Notes: generated by a model not told the origin, from the letters alone. Shown: positions 34,298 to 47,475, counted from the first letter of the stretch. The stretch is DNA of 64,000 bases from Schistocephalus solidus (GCA_017591395.1 WEDG01007485.1:1-64000), one strand, 5' to 3'. Made by a program: numbers and translations.

Positions 34298-37200
34298 ACT
34301 GAGTTTAGTTTCGTTTATTTATATTTTTTCCAACGACGTTTTTCCAATGTCCAATGTTTGGTAGGCATAACTTGCGCCTTTTTCCTTTATACACGCATTT
34401 GCATTTCAGACAGGACCTAACAGCCAGGAAGTGTTACACGTCCCCGCACAGCGGTCCTGTCATAACAGCTCAACATCTCACATACGTAAGGCAGCTGGTT
34501 CCCCATATTCTATTCCATGCGGTCCTTGGTGTCTACGAAACATTTCTCGTAATTTTTTCACTGCATCTTGCATTTTGTATTTTTTTCATGGTTTTTTTCC
34601 CCAGTGTATTTCAATTCAACCGGGGCGGAGAGGGAGGCTACGTGCTTGTGTCCACTTTCGTTTACGACAGCTGCCCGCTCGGAGTAGATGCATTTCCTGT
34701 TGTTGTCTCACTCCCATTCAATTGCCGAATCTTTCCTCAATAAAAACTCCTCAGTGAGGGCTAATTCTTCTGTTAAAAGGCCTATGAAAATCCATGGGGC
34801 ACAGTTGACTGATCGCTCTTCGCTCAACCTTCTCGAAGGCTTTTCGAGGATGAGGAGCCCACACCGTTCCGCACATTCCTCGTGCGTGTCATACGTAAAC
34901 GCACATCAGCGCCCGTCCGGTAACCATGTCGGATAATGCTGTTGATAGACCTGAAACCAGTAAACCGTTAGCCTATGTGGTTAAGCCAATCGTCTTTGCG
35001 GATGGATGTATTTCAATCCTCCTTTAGATTCCCGAATTCCGGCTTGAGGGTCAACTCTTGTCTTTAGAGGTGACTGCGAAATGTTCTTGCGAGTTCTTGA
35101 CAGGTGATAGTCGCGCACTCCGAAAGCAAGACTTGCGTCATTGATTTTTCGATCGGCCTTTACCCCCCATTAGCGTATTTTTTTTCCGCTTTTGCTACTC
35201 TCTCCGCTGGTGGACTCCCGCGCGTGTTCGAAATCTCCAAATAGTAAACAATTTGTTTAGATGTGCAAGCAGCCTGCTTAACGAAGTCTCCTTCATGCCT
35301 TTTTGATAGATGCTAGCGTCTATTTATGCCTTTACACTGCCCTAGCCTTACAATCAACAACCAGCTTATAGGCGCCCTCTTGTATGGTATGCTGTTTCGT
35401 TTAAAGTTGCTCACTCTTTCAAACCCTTTTGCTTTATACAGATGAGAACTATGTGAGCACCCAATCAGAGAGGACCTCTATCGCCCACCATCACACCCAC
35501 CGTCATAGTTCAGACCACCGGCGACATTGATCCGCTGCAACGCATGCATCTACTATTTCACCGATGCCGTTCCGAACGGTCTTCCTCCCGCCTTTTTTCC
35601 TTCAATCTAACTCGGCTTCCTTTACTCATCCCGCAACCAGATTTTGAACTTTTATATTTATCTTCAGAGTGTTTTTCAAACTGCGGTTTTTTCGGCTCAA
35701 TTTTGCCCCCCTCCCCCCCTATTTCGTAAATTCTATCATTTTATTAAATTATAAATTTACATGAAAGGTGAATCGTTGGCTTTCGTTGGGCGCACCACCC
35801 CTCACTGGACCATCTGCGCACTCTGTCAAGGGAATAATTTAAAGTAAACGTAATATCAAAATTATGTTACTGCTAGGGGCCATGAGTAAGAAAATGACGA
35901 GGCAAAATTTGATTGTCAGGTAACCATGTAACGACCGAGAACGGCACACATGGGCAAATGAACATAGGGAACGCTCCTGGTGTAGATGAGCTGAGGAGAA
36001 TTATTTGACATTGCATCACACCCACCTGGGTGAATAGAACAGAAAACAAACATGCATTAGTAATAGTTAATGCATAAGAAAGAGTGACGGAGAGCTATAT
36101 CATGGAAATGATGCATCTGGCTGGGAGGTGACACCGTCGTGGCAACCTAAAAACCGGTGTGGACTTCAGCGTTGTGGGCGACCGCAGGGAAGGTCAGTAG
36201 GGGTTGCTGAGGTGAAAGACAAGAGGATACCGTTGAGGCGAGTGTTGGTAAGGGGGGGGGGAGGGGGTGAGGGTTATGAGGAATCATAAGAGAAGGGACG
36301 CCTAGCAGCTTCGCCAACAATCGATTACATCGATACCATACTGGATTACAGCAAAAAATAACTTTCAGTCTGCCTAAACAACTCTGCTAACTCATTTTAG
36401 CGTTAATATGGGGCGTGATGGGGGTTTAGGACAAAACGGATAGCACCTGTGGGAAGAAAAGTTAAATATGTAATCATACATTTTTATTACTATAACAGCC
36501 CTACTTATTTAATTTGGGTAGAAATGCTATATTAATTTTAGTTTGTGGTTAATCTTACGAAAAGGATCACAGTTTGGTTGGTTAGGTAGGGGTTCCGTTT
36601 TCCTGCTGAATACGGTCTTGTCAGGCAATAACCTTGGGTTGCTTGCGTCCATCTATCCTACTGATAAAATTAATACTAACATCCCGTATTTCAAGAGTCT
36701 CTGTTCTCGACATTATCAGACCCCGCTGCTGGAGTTGTCAACGGCCATCAATGGTGAATCTGTTGGCTGTGGGGTAGAAATGGGGGCACTACAACGGAGA
36801 GAGTATTACCATGGGAATTTTTGTGGCCACATCTGCACCCCCGGTCTTTTAATAGCTAATCATACCAACAGTCTTTCCAACTACTTGACATGAGACGAAG
36901 CGATTGTCCTCGGTTACGTGCGTGCCATTGGATCTGGAGGCTGCCAGATATACCATGAGCATCCCGGTGCCGTAGGTGGAGGGGGGGGGGAGGAAAGGGT
37001 CAGACTCGAAGATTCGCGAAATTTTAAGTGCCATGTGGAGGTCGGTGGTGGCGAAATATGAAACTCCTATTTGAACTCTTCGGAGCGGTCACCCACGTGA
37101 ACGCGAGTTTTGGAAGACCCTGCTGCCGGCGAAGGTTGAAGAGAGCGTCCACACGCTCCCCGAGTGTGCAAAGATCAAGACTGGATTTGAAGGGCAATTA

Positions 37201-37538
37201 CTGGTTCTGGGGGACCAAAAATGTTGCCCAGAGCCAGCTCAAAGTTTTGGGTTGTGGTGTACAGAGCTAGGTCAAACGACGTCTGGTCGGAGTTCTGAAG
37301 CCCAAAGAATAGATTTTTCAACGGTACATAGTTTTTTTTCTGTTTGCTTACAGGTGAAATAATCACAGAAACCGATTAGTGCACGCTTACCTCCTTAAAG
37401 TGATCCCGTAAATTTCAGTCATTTTGTTTCACAAATCACGTCGACCGTCCTGCTTAGAAGATGAGACTATGGAGAGGGTTACACAGGTGCCGAAATCTTC
37501 CATAACTCCCAATGCGCGATTGCATTTTCATTTAAAGT
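34298..37538. other. Unassigned region
   Basis: No gene or repeat family recognised. Short homopolymer runs occur (CCCCCTCCCCCCC near 35706, a G run near 36252). Open frames such as 36543-36893 (+) carry no known motif. Confidence 0.35.
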
Positions 37539-37724
37539 GGAACGGCGCTACGTCCACAATGGAAAAGACCCGACAAACCTGCTATGGGGACAGGCCCCGA
37601 ACCCGCCAATGGTCCTACCATGCCCATTGTGCTTCAATCTTTCATAGAAGCTGCCCAGAATGTTATCGATAATAAGTCGTATACTGGATTGTTACCTTCG
37701 TCCGATACCCAAATGACAGATCAG
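37539..37724 (+). CDS. Candidate linker exon of a TOM1-like gene
   Basis: The frame ending MTDQ|GTGAGC at 37724 (phase 0) encodes GPEPANGPTMPIVLQSF, then IEAAQNVIDN, then LPSSDTQMTDQ. The end recalls the minus-strand linker exon at 62787-62963, which finishes AQATDQ|GTGAGC in the same phase. The acceptor is not clear: the frame is open from 37536, and TTTAAAG at 37531-37537 would leave one base over. It may be a further + strand exon downstream of the three GAT pairs, or chance. Confidence 0.3.
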
Positions 37725-39632
37725 GTGAGCACACACCCTTTTCTACTGGTTCAAAATCAAGAACCCTCTTTGTTTTCTATAGTTTATATATCTTTTGTTT
37801 TATGCTTTACAGGGAGACGGTTAAAAAAAGGTACTTATAATATCGAGTTATGGTGAAGGAGTTTTAGGCACCGCAACCCAGGGACGTCGACGCTGTTTGA
37901 CGAGAAAACGCAACGTCATCACAGCCAACGGGTTGCGCAAATGCCGTTCAGAGCTCTCATTTTGCATGCATGAGAGAAACTTTCCCTATGCGCAGCCAGT
38001 ACTCGATGGGTATTGCCAACAGCGACATAAAACACAGGAATAGAAATTTTTGACCTCTCCGCCACCAGTCAGTCGTATCACAGCCGAAATCGACCTGTGG
38101 ATTAAATACGTGCGGGCTAAGCCAGTCACTGAGCCATCCTTCTACCACGTGGGGCTGGCTAGCGTCCACCCAGATACAAGGTGGACGATTCGACGTCGCA
38201 CGGGGGTATGTTTCTCAATTTGTCTTGATTGTAGAGCAGAAATGGGACATTCTGGTTTGACTTGGAGGTCTCCTATGGATCCGCAGATAGTCAGTCATTT
38301 ATGGGACTATCTTCATGTTCGCATTTCATACTTTGATTGGCGTATTCAAACAAGCAAAAACCACGATCTGAAAGTTTAGTTCTCTCCATTAGTAAAACCC
38401 CTATTTCCGTCATTCCTGTATTAAATGAATCCTGGCCTCCCGTTTTCTATATGGGGCCATATATTTGATGGTCACCTTCTAAAAATTCCCATTTTAAAGA
38501 TTTGAATTTCGGTGATCTGCCCATGACAGATAACAGTCAACATCGCTGATGCTGACGCTGGACTGCCCCATTACGTTTTTTTTTCCATATTCTCCAAAGG
38601 TAGCTTGAGCAGAAGTCATGTACTCGATCGACTGTATGGGGATTGCGGTGGTTATGACGATGAACAGTGAAACAGCCTCAAACAATGGCTAGCTTTTAAA
38701 TAAACAGCTTATCGATCTAGCAGATTGGTTGCCCATAAAACTTTTACAAGATTGAGCAGCATTCAGACTTCGTGGACGCAGCCTGCCATCCAACAACACT
38801 TCATCTACCATTTTTATTTTGTTTCACGCTCTCATCCTCTTGCCATCGCCTACCGGTTGCGATTCTGAATCAGGCCAAAAATATAGAACCTGCGGCGTCA
38901 TACATAACGTATCATAAAGTATCATTCTCACAGGTGCAAGATACATGTTTTAAAAAATGCAGTATCGTAACTGACGACTGTGAACGCGTTTAAACCTTCG
39001 AAGGCAGCCAGAAATTTGATAAGCTCAATTTCACAAACGTACATTTGCGCTGGATCTATCTCTCCTAAGTCTTGGGGCGCAATGGCATCCTGGTAATGTA
39101 AGCGTTGTAAGATTTTGCTCCAAGGAAGATCTACTGAAGGTAGCGATGAAATCTGTCGCGTCTGCTGAGCTGCTTTTGGAAGATACTGCAAAATTGTTCC
39201 TCTGGATCGGATCAATAACAGTCAACTCCTGGACTGGAGTGAGAGGTGTGAAAAGTCCGGGCTTCAGGGTGCGACTTTAGTGTTCTTCATTATGCTTTTT
39301 CGTGTCATTCATGTAGTTGAGGGGAGTGGAACTGTTTTTCGGATTTCCTTTTGCAAAATTGTCCTGTGCATTTTCCCAGCTAGGCTGGCAAATAGTTGTG
39401 TATAGTTGTTGCTTACCCAACATACCTGCACTTAGGAGTCTCATAGCGCAAGCTCTGCCCTCGAATGCAGCGACACAACTTCCATCTACAAGACAGGTTC
39501 ATTGATATCGTCGTCTTCTGTTTCAATTTGCTTATAATTCAATCCCAGGTAGAGTAATTTTCGTTCTGAAGACCAACCCTGTGTAAATTTGAGAATAAGC
39601 GGAGAAAGGGCATTCTCTTCTATTTTTGTTGA
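37725..39632. other. Unassigned region
   Basis: Nothing recognised. Frames at 38050-38379 (+) and 38928-39215 (-) are open for about 100 codons but have no motif or convincing splice borders. Confidence 0.35.
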
Positions 39633-40516
39633 CGTAAAATTTCTTCCTTAACTCATGAAATGTCAACCGAAATTCTGAAATGATTTTTCATTTCAAACAC
39701 GTCACTTCAGTAGGGTCGTTGTAGTGATTATCATGCAGCCTCAGGATATTTCATCACGGTAGCATACCTGCTTTTTTAACGAGCTTCTTTCTGACCACCT
39801 GCAAAAACTTTGCCCTGTAAAAATGGCTTCTAAAGTAATATGCAATTTTCTGATTGATATTCAATGTTTTTATTAATTCAAATATATTTTACAGAAAACA
39901 CGCACAAAAATATTATTTATTGTACTCGTGTGATAGTAAATCAGGTTCTCTTCAAATTTTATACGTGAAGAAAGGGTATTCAATGGGTTATTCGAACTTT
40001 CTAATTATGAGATTTTTAAAATCCTTGAAATGCTCATCTTAAATAGATCGTATCCGTCAATTTATTAATTTTACCTACAATGTGTACAACTTGATCCAAA
40101 TCCATTCCAACATTTAATGAGGACTATTTTAAGTTTTATTCAATGTACAATTTTTCCTTAGACATAATGCATACGGCATGTAGTTTGGAAACTGAAAAAT
40201 CATGTGTAACGACTGATGGAGTTCAAAATTATTCTGCACTTCATAAACTTTTTAATAATCGAAAGAGACCATTTTAAATTATAAAATGTGCAGATTGCAT
40301 ACTAACTACTACCTATTACTTAAGTACACAAATTTTACAGAATATACGTTTCTCGGTGGTCAGAGTGAAGCTCGTTCAAAAGCGCCATCCTACCGTGACT
40401 GAAATATCATGAGATTAGGTTGCCCGATGATCAATAAGACGACCCTACTTAAGTGATTTGTATGAATTGTAAACAAATTTAGAATTTTGATTGATATTTT
40501 ATGATAGGGAATCTAC
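39633..40516. mobile_element. TIR element family T, copy 2 (about 0.88 kb)
   Basis: The left end (ATGTCAACCGAAATTCTGAA at 39658, then CACTTCAGTAGGGTCGT, then GATATTTCATCACGGTAG) is an inverted match of the right end (GACTGAAATATCATGAGATT, then ACGACCCTACTTAAGTG, then TTTGATTGATATTTTATGAT). The terminal repeats are well over 100 bp. Length and internal order agree with copy 1. There is no ORF of note inside. Confidence 0.75.
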
Positions 40517-42243
40517 TGTTTGTCGATGCTGAACTTGCTTACTTAGTGTCGCAGCCTAATGCAGCATGTCGGCATTTCAACTCCGCTTCTTCGAAACCAT
40601 CTACTAACTGTTTTCCAATTCGCCTCATGTTAACTGTACCCCCACCTCCCCCTGCGCTGCGACTAAGACAGACTTTTTCCTGAGAGCGGTTTTTTCTATC
40701 CTTGTTTTATGAGCCAGCCACCTCTATCGGCGAGAACTGCCAGCAGCTCTCTGAGTTAGCCAATAAACTCTAGAGTACAATTAAGAAGCAAAACATCCAG
40801 ACTACATGGACCACATGGTGATTTAAGTAATCAACGTGGTAGCCAATGTTGAAGAGACCATGGTGTGCATTGTTCAGCTTAGCCTAGCTGGCTTGTAACT
40901 GGCGAGGCGAACAGAGCGCTAGCCAGCGTCCACTCACCCCTAAATACAGGCAGTTATTTTGTTTTACCTTTCAAAATTACTGGAAAAAGTTTTATAATGT
41001 TCTTAACTAACATAATACCGGAGCAAATCTTAATTTTTTGGCTCTGAAGACTCCCTGCTGAAGCGACGCGAGGCATCATGTTTCAGCAACCAAAAGGACC
41101 TCAAGTTACCAATGTTTTCGAATTTGCCAGCAGAATTTCTAAAATGGCTAATACTAAGGAAGCATTCGACAAATTAAGAAACCGAGCACATTTAAAAGGC
41201 CAATGCCCTTTCACCTATTCGGAATCTAGGATGTTCTTCCATCTCATAGTCAGGCTTACATGATACCAATCAATACTACAAAAGCATGAAGATTAAATCT
41301 GAAACGAATAGCTGACGAGCAGAGCCCTTCAGTTGACTGGTACAATCTTCCAACCTTTTCGGCAGGAAAGATAGACTCTGAGGCGGTCATGCCAGACATC
41401 ATCGGCATTACGTTTAGGTTGCTGAGTACTGGCCGCTATGTGACTGCTTCCGTGGGCTCTGGGCTGGATCAGCATGGAAAAATAAAACTCTCCTAGTCTC
41501 TCCTTAAATCAGGCTGGATCGGTAGACGTTAGTCATGCGTGAATTTGAAAATGAAGTATTCTGATTCTACATGTGTGCGTGTTGCAAAACCGTCGATAAA
41601 TCCGCTGCGTGCGGAAACTGGGCCTTTTCGGTTGGTAGAGTTGCCCGAAAATTATGCGTGCGGAAGTACCAATCACGACCATCCACTTTCATTTCAGCCA
41701 GGACAGGTTCTCCAACAAGGCCACACCGGTTTCGATACCTACGGTCAGGGATTCTCGCACGAAGGATCATCAGGCCTTAGGCGTAAACAATTTCCTTCCT
41801 TGAGTTTTCTTTCGACTGGTCATCGTATTCCTGCGATTATTTGTTGCAATAAGTGTTAAACTGAGACTTTCTGCTCTCCATGGCGCTACTGTGACTCGCG
41901 TGCCACGTATTGCTTCGATATGTCTCCATAACGCACGTATTTTGGGGTGTTTCCGTGAGGCAACCCCTGAAAGTACTAAAGTACCTTTTGGTTCGGGTAG
42001 AACAACTTAGGTTTTTTAGAAATACTTGCGCGGCACGCGTAAAGCTGGTTTATAGAATAAAAAGAGCCCTCAAATACTGTCTTCTTATATGACATTTTCT
42101 ACATTTCCTGGCGATGATTTGGTGCACTTGGTGGCATTCAAACTGCAGATACCGTTATACTAAAGCTTTCTCATTCTCCATACTGCCAGTTTGGAAGGTG
42201 GTGTTCATCGGATATTCATGATGCTACTTATTATTTCTAGATA
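40517..42243. other. Unassigned region
   Basis: Open frames at 41078-41263 (+, a helical-looking stretch NVFEFASRISKMANTKEAF) and 41539-41859 (+) are not recognised. No repeat seen. Confidence 0.3.
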
Positions 42244-43040
42244 TCCTTAAATTAAGTTTATTAAACGTCACTTTTACGTGACGACACACCCGAAGGTAGA
42301 CAACAAAGGTGGAGGTCACTGCCAGACACAAACCAAATGATGAAATAACAGAATTGTAACAGTTTAAACTCTCCCCCTCCCCAAAATAGAGTTGGGACGA
42401 ATATACTTCTTTATAGTACATCATGTGAATGCAACCAATGATAGTTTTAAAGAAATTCCTTCCTTGTGCTGATCTAACTATCAGAAATTCATGGCCTTTC
42501 GTAGATTTCACTCTTTTAAAATATCCTTAATGACTGCTTTTTATACGCCTTTCCCTGTCACCTCTGTTTTTTAACTACAAACTACCGACGGTCGAACTGT
42601 CGGTATCATTTCAAAAAGTAGGTTTATGTGAGGTTACTTTTGACGTGACAAAACAACCGAGGGGAATGGAGTGTGCGATTATTGAGAGCGCTTATTCTGA
42701 CTGTTAGACACGTTTACAGGATATTCTCAAACCTTTTTGTAAAACCCATTTCATTTCTGCGCCCTAATCCTACATGTATACATAACTAAGGTGGAGATCA
42801 CTGCTGGACCTACACCGAGCATCAAGGAACGCGATTCTAACACGTTGAAGTCACTCTCCCCTAAAATGGAATTTTTACGTATATACCTCTTATGGAACAT
42901 CCCTTGAAGGTAACTGTTGACACTTGTGAAGCAATCTCTCCAATCTACATTCTCGTCGTCCCAGTTTCGTTCCTGCTCTGATCCAACTTTCAAACATCCC
43001 TAATATTTTTAAGATTTCTCTTTCAAGATATCTTTCATGA
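42244..43040 (-). repeat. Diverged tandem duplication carrying a small minus-strand ORF in each unit
   Basis: Unit 1 (about 42244-42530) and unit 2 (about 42618-43040) share the same order of blocks, for example AAGGTGGAGRTCACTGC and CTCTCCCC..AAAAT. Each keeps a minus-strand frame (42511-42224 and 42993-42751) with matching spacing: LYFGEGESLNCYNSV against ILGESDFNVLES, and AVTSTFVVYL against AVISTLVMYT. The protein family is not recognised. A tail-anchor-like hydrophobic stretch ends both. Confidence 0.5.
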
Positions 43041-44334
43041 ATTTTTACTTGGTACCGCTATTCTAAAGTACATACACATTGTATATGCAGTCTTTGACTC
43101 TAAATATCTGCCTAAAATTAAAATTAAAAATAGTTGACAGTTGGCTTGATAGCTCGGCATCTAACTGGCTGACTGACAAAAGGCAACCAGTCCTTTTCGT
43201 TTCATAAAAGTCTTTTAAAATGACGCCATTCATTGATTGCTCCATTTCGATTTAGGACAAGAAATGGTAAATAATATTTCTTGCCAGTTACTTACAAATC
43301 CAATGGTCGATTGGTGAATACATTCGAAAATTTGGAAGTGGGCGATGTCACAGTAATTAAGAAGCCAAAAATTTGAGACATGCACAAAGATTATTGAGTA
43401 CTGTCAAACAACTTTGTCAGGGCACATCATAGTCAATGTATTTAGGAAATTTTCTCCAAAAATGACTTGATAAGGGCTGCTCAACAAGGTCCTATCATTG
43501 ATCGTCTGATCCCGACTAGTAAGGGCGCAAATAAAACGACCTCGGTAAGGCGGACCCACGGGTGACAGACCGTGCAACTGCCTCCTACGCGTGGCGAACT
43601 GCGTCAAAAGCAAACACGGCTGCGTTGGCCGACTTACCCCATTCTGGGTTAGGTTGCAAAGGAATGAAAATGTACGTAGGTAAAAACAAGAAGAGGAACC
43701 TCCTTCCCCCGCTCGTGCATTCGACTACAGGATTACCTATTTAGATGATTACTTTGCGCCTGAATGCATCAGAAAATACCATTAGTAATATTAAACAGTT
43801 GGGATAGAGCTCTCTGCGAGTACATAAAAGCCTTCTTGGCATCTGGGGCAGATCGCTCGCGTCAGTTTAACGCAGTCTCAATTTGGTATGCAGAGGGGCA
43901 AACAATTTTGTTCCAAAAGGATTCACGAAAGGCATGGAAACTAGCGGAGTAAAGTTTGTCTGATAACCGAAGTGCTCCTGATGCTGTTTTAGTGTGCTAT
44001 CGGCTCTGCGCTTGGCGCTAGTCGTCTGTTAAAGATATGGTTAATTATAACCATTAATTTTTATAACCGTTGGAAGTTCCAACCAAATTGTACGCACAAA
44101 GGCCATCCTGGCTTCCAAAAACTATTTTAACCGTGGGTTACCTGGGGATGGTTGACTAAGGAAGGGATGTTTTAATGCAATGGCTGGGTTTACAGGTAGA
44201 CCTCCCAATAGATCTTCCTCCACACAGCGGTTTCTGCAGTCGTATTTGAAATCGGACTGATTTTTCCATATCGCCATGACGCTAGCGTTTGCGAGCCTAC
44301 ATCGAGCAAAAACTTTGTCCGATCACTGCGTGGA
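43041..44334. other. Unassigned region
   Basis: Nothing recognised in either strand. Confidence 0.35.
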
Positions 44335-44520
44335 GAGGCCTGAAGGCTAGAGTGTTAGACTTCTGATCAACGGGTCACGGGTTCGATTCTCGGGTGGTGC
44401 ACCACCTGGGGTTGGGTATGACTGGTTGACGATGCCTACTAAATTAGAAATGGCCGTTCCAGTCTCCTTGTCGTTGTCAGCCATTTTTATCTGTCTATAC
44501 TACTACTGGTCGCTGTGCGG
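44335..44520 (+). mobile_element. tRNA-derived SINE (family S2), copy 1
   Basis: The head has an A-box-like GGCTAGAGTGTTAGAC and a B box GGTTCGATTCTCG preceded by GATCAACGGGTCACG, as in a tRNA. The body follows: TGGTGCACCACCTGGGGTTG, then GGTATGACTGGTTGACGATG, then GGCCGTTCCAGTCTCCTTGT. A second copy with the same head and body lies on the minus strand at 61225-61403. Confidence 0.65.
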
Positions 44521-45119
44521 CTGATAACGGGGCTCGAGAGTGAGCCTCAAGGCAGAACGGCATTAGTGATTTCAATTAGCGATCAGTGATCGTTCAAAAA
44601 GGAATGCCTGAAGGTCTTTTCGTTGGGTAGTCTGCGACAGGCTAATTATCAAACCGGACAATTAGGCCTTACCGAAGGTGGTACCATGATCCACCGCCTG
44701 TAGACGTTCCACGTAACTGGGCTGGAAGACAGATGTCGTCCTGCCAGGAAACCTTTTGTTCCGGTAATCATAGAAATAGTCACCGCTGCGTCTTTTTCCT
44801 GAGACGGCCGTTGTATGTCCTCATTTATGACACATTTATAGAAAGGTAGTAAGCTTTTCGAAGATATCAGCACTATTTCTATCTTTCATTGAGATTTACG
44901 CTCAAGCACATATGCTGCCACGTCACGTGTATTCTTCGTTAGTGCTCGGCTGAGTTCCTGTTAGTGGCAGAATCCACATCCCTACAAGTTCTTTTCTGAG
45001 GGAAGAATAAATAGTCTATAATCTGAGCTACTTTTAGTTAGTTTAGGCTACTTAACAGAACCAAGTTCATTTCATCGTTTCTCTGTTTACTATGTAGCTT
45101 AATGTATCGAGTGTTGCAT

Positions 45120-46690
45120 TTCTCACTTATGAAGCCAGTTGGATACCTTGAAGGTGTTTTTTGTGACGAGGTCAGGAAAGCTGCGCTTTGATTCTGAAAT
45201 GCAAGAATCCTTTACCGACCAATCCTTAAGTGCAGGGGCATGACGCAGGTACTTACTTGTACATGTTACAGCTGCGAACATGGCTGATCTAGCCGGCCTC
45301 GATGATGCCACTTATTGTACCTCTCCATGCGTGACGATTCGCGGCAGCAGACCTGGATAGCTCAACCTATTCGTTTCTCCAGCGACGGATGCCGAATAAC
45401 GAAGGTCCAAGCACCACCTCCATGCCTGGACGAACCGTGTCGAGCAAGGTTTTTAGTTGACCTCATCTTCGACGCCTTCAAGTGGGCAACGGTGCCGGAT
45501 CGAGAGCAGTAGAACTCAGCTCTTGAGGACGACAACGGAGAACGTGCCCAAACCACCTCAGTCGTCTTTCCAGGATATCTATCCTGGCTATATTGTTGCA
45601 GCTAGTGTGGATTGCCTCGTTTGAAACGTAGTCTGTGTACTTCAATCGAAGGACGGCACTCCGATAACGATGGTTAAATACCTCAAGTCGTCGCTCATCT
45701 TCCACGTGCACAGCCCATCTTTCACAACCATAGAGGGGGACCGGCCGAACGGATGCACGGTATATGCTGATTTTCGTGGTGATAGAGAGGTCGCGTCGGG
45801 TCCATAGGAACTTTCCACGGACCGAGAAAACCCGGCGAGAAGCGTCGATTCGAGAGACAATGTCGTCCTTTTTCTGTCCATTCGGCAGCATCCTTACTCC
45901 GAGGTATTTGAAACTGTCTACTTCTTCAAGTTGACAACCATTAATCCCAAGAGGTGCTTACACCTTATGAGGGATGCAGCTCGAAAATAATTTGGTCTTC
46001 GCAGTGTTTATGGATAGGCCGACCGAAATAGCGATATCATTCACCCGCGTCATCACAGACTTTAGGTCTTCAAAGCTTTAGGGTAGCAAGGCGATATCTT
46101 CAGGGTAGTCTAGGTCAGTCAGGCGGCGTCCGGGTGAAAATTCAACACCGTCAGAACCGTGTAGGGCCTTCCAGAGAATCCAGTCAATGGCATAGTTAAA
46201 CAAAATGGGCGACAGAATGCAAACTTTTCCAACCCCAGATCGGATATCGAAGGGTTGGGAGAGATTGTTTTGAACGATGAGTGATAGTAGGTCGTTATCA
46301 AAACAATGATTTTGACCGGCATACCATCAAGTTCCATTATTCACCATAGGGATGCACGATCAACGGAGTCGAACGCAGGGGTAAAGTGAATAAAGCAGAC
46401 GGCCGTCGTCTGTTGGTAGCAATGGCGGAATCCCAGAATGCGCCTCAGAGTGAAAATCTGGTCCACGCATCCACGTCCAGCTCGGAATCCGGTTTGGGTG
46501 GGCCTTGTCCTAGAGTCACGTACTGACTGGAACCGTCTAAGAAGGACAATAGTGAAGACCTTTGCAGCAACGGCGATGAGGCTTATGCCACGGTAGTTCT
46601 CACACTTGGTCTTATCTTCCTCCTTGAAGAAAGGCAAGATGATCCCAAATTTTGAACCTCATGAACAATGTCCGATTACAGTAACGACGC
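45120..46690 (-). mobile_element. RTE-like LINE (family C), RT to 3' end, inactive
   Basis: The minus strand gives RT fingers and palm with CENYRGISLIAVAAKVF and GFRAGRGCVDQIFTLRRI (46637-46341), then MELDGMPVKIIV, then RLTDLDYPEDIALL near 46110-46070, then SFKYLGVRMLPNGQKKDD, and a C-terminal block with YGCERWAVHVEDERRLEVF and RRLRWFGHVLRCRPQELS (45891-45478). The catalytic motif, normally YADD, reads YPED here, so the enzyme could not work. Stops and frameshifts separate the blocks. The 5' endonuclease is missing. Confidence 0.85.
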
Positions 46691-46749
46691 AGGCGAAGAA
46701 TACAGTTCATATAAAGAGTATTGGAAATGCAATTAGCAAGTAGTATGTA

Positions 46750-47000
46750 AAAAGAAGAGGAAGCCTTCACCGGGAGAGGAGAAACTCATCTTTGACTTTG
46801 AAAGCGTTTAAATTATGGACTGAGGCGATGATCACACGCCAGGGCAGACCAAAGAAGCCTGGATGACTGTTTTCCTGAGTAAAATTAGACCGAGCGTCGG
46901 AGAGTGTGGCAAATCGAAAGCGACACGCTCCCACTTGCGAAGTTAAAATATGATTTATCCGCTTAATGCAGATGAGACCGACTGATTTTCAGCCATCTGG
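46750..47000 (-). mobile_element. LINE 3' end (further CR1-like family)
   Basis: The minus strand is open from about 46990 to a TGA near 46776 with ICIKRINHILTSQVGACRF, then RFATLSDARSN, then FFGLPWRVIIASVHNLNAF before FKVKDEF. The last part matches the terminal 'WN.LP..VV.A....FK..LD' pattern of LINE reverse transcriptases. The first 135 bp recur at 48665-48802. Confidence 0.55.
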
Positions 47001-47404
47001 TTTTCCGAGCCAATGACGGCATCGCCAATTATTTCCTGGTGGGGTGAAACAAGCCCTCGTGAGATGCAGGCGGACGTGGCTCTGCAGAACGGTGGTTGTG
47101 CGTTGGAAAGAGTCGGACAGCCGGTATTGGTAGGCAAAGAGCGAAATGCAATGAGAGGTGTGAGCATGACTATCCAGTCTCTGAGGGTGGATAGACGAAA
47201 CTACTACCCGAAACATCAGACACCGAATAAACCTCTCCCAATAAACGCCTCTTTTTCTTTTCACCTGTGTAAATTAGCAGTTACTAACAAAACGTCAAGG
47301 TCATGAGTATCCAGCGTCGTTAGGTAGCCAAGATAAACAAAATATAAGCAGGAAAATATTTATTAGCGTGTAAATAAAGGGAACTGGCAGTCAAAATTCA
47401 AGTC

Positions 47405-47475
47405 TACATCAGTATCAGTATATTTGAGGGAGATGTAGGTGAGTCACCTTTGAATTCCCTATTTGTACATACGAG
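47405..47475 (-). mobile_element. CR1-like LINE (family B), 3' terminal fragment
   Basis: On the minus strand TACAAATAGGGAATTCAAAG to TCTCCCTCAAATATA parallels the 3' end at 1460-1502 (TACAAATAGGGTACTCAAAG to TTTCCCTCAATAAAT). The tail repeat differs, with ACTGAT units in place of TTGAA. The body upstream of it is not recognised. Confidence 0.5.
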
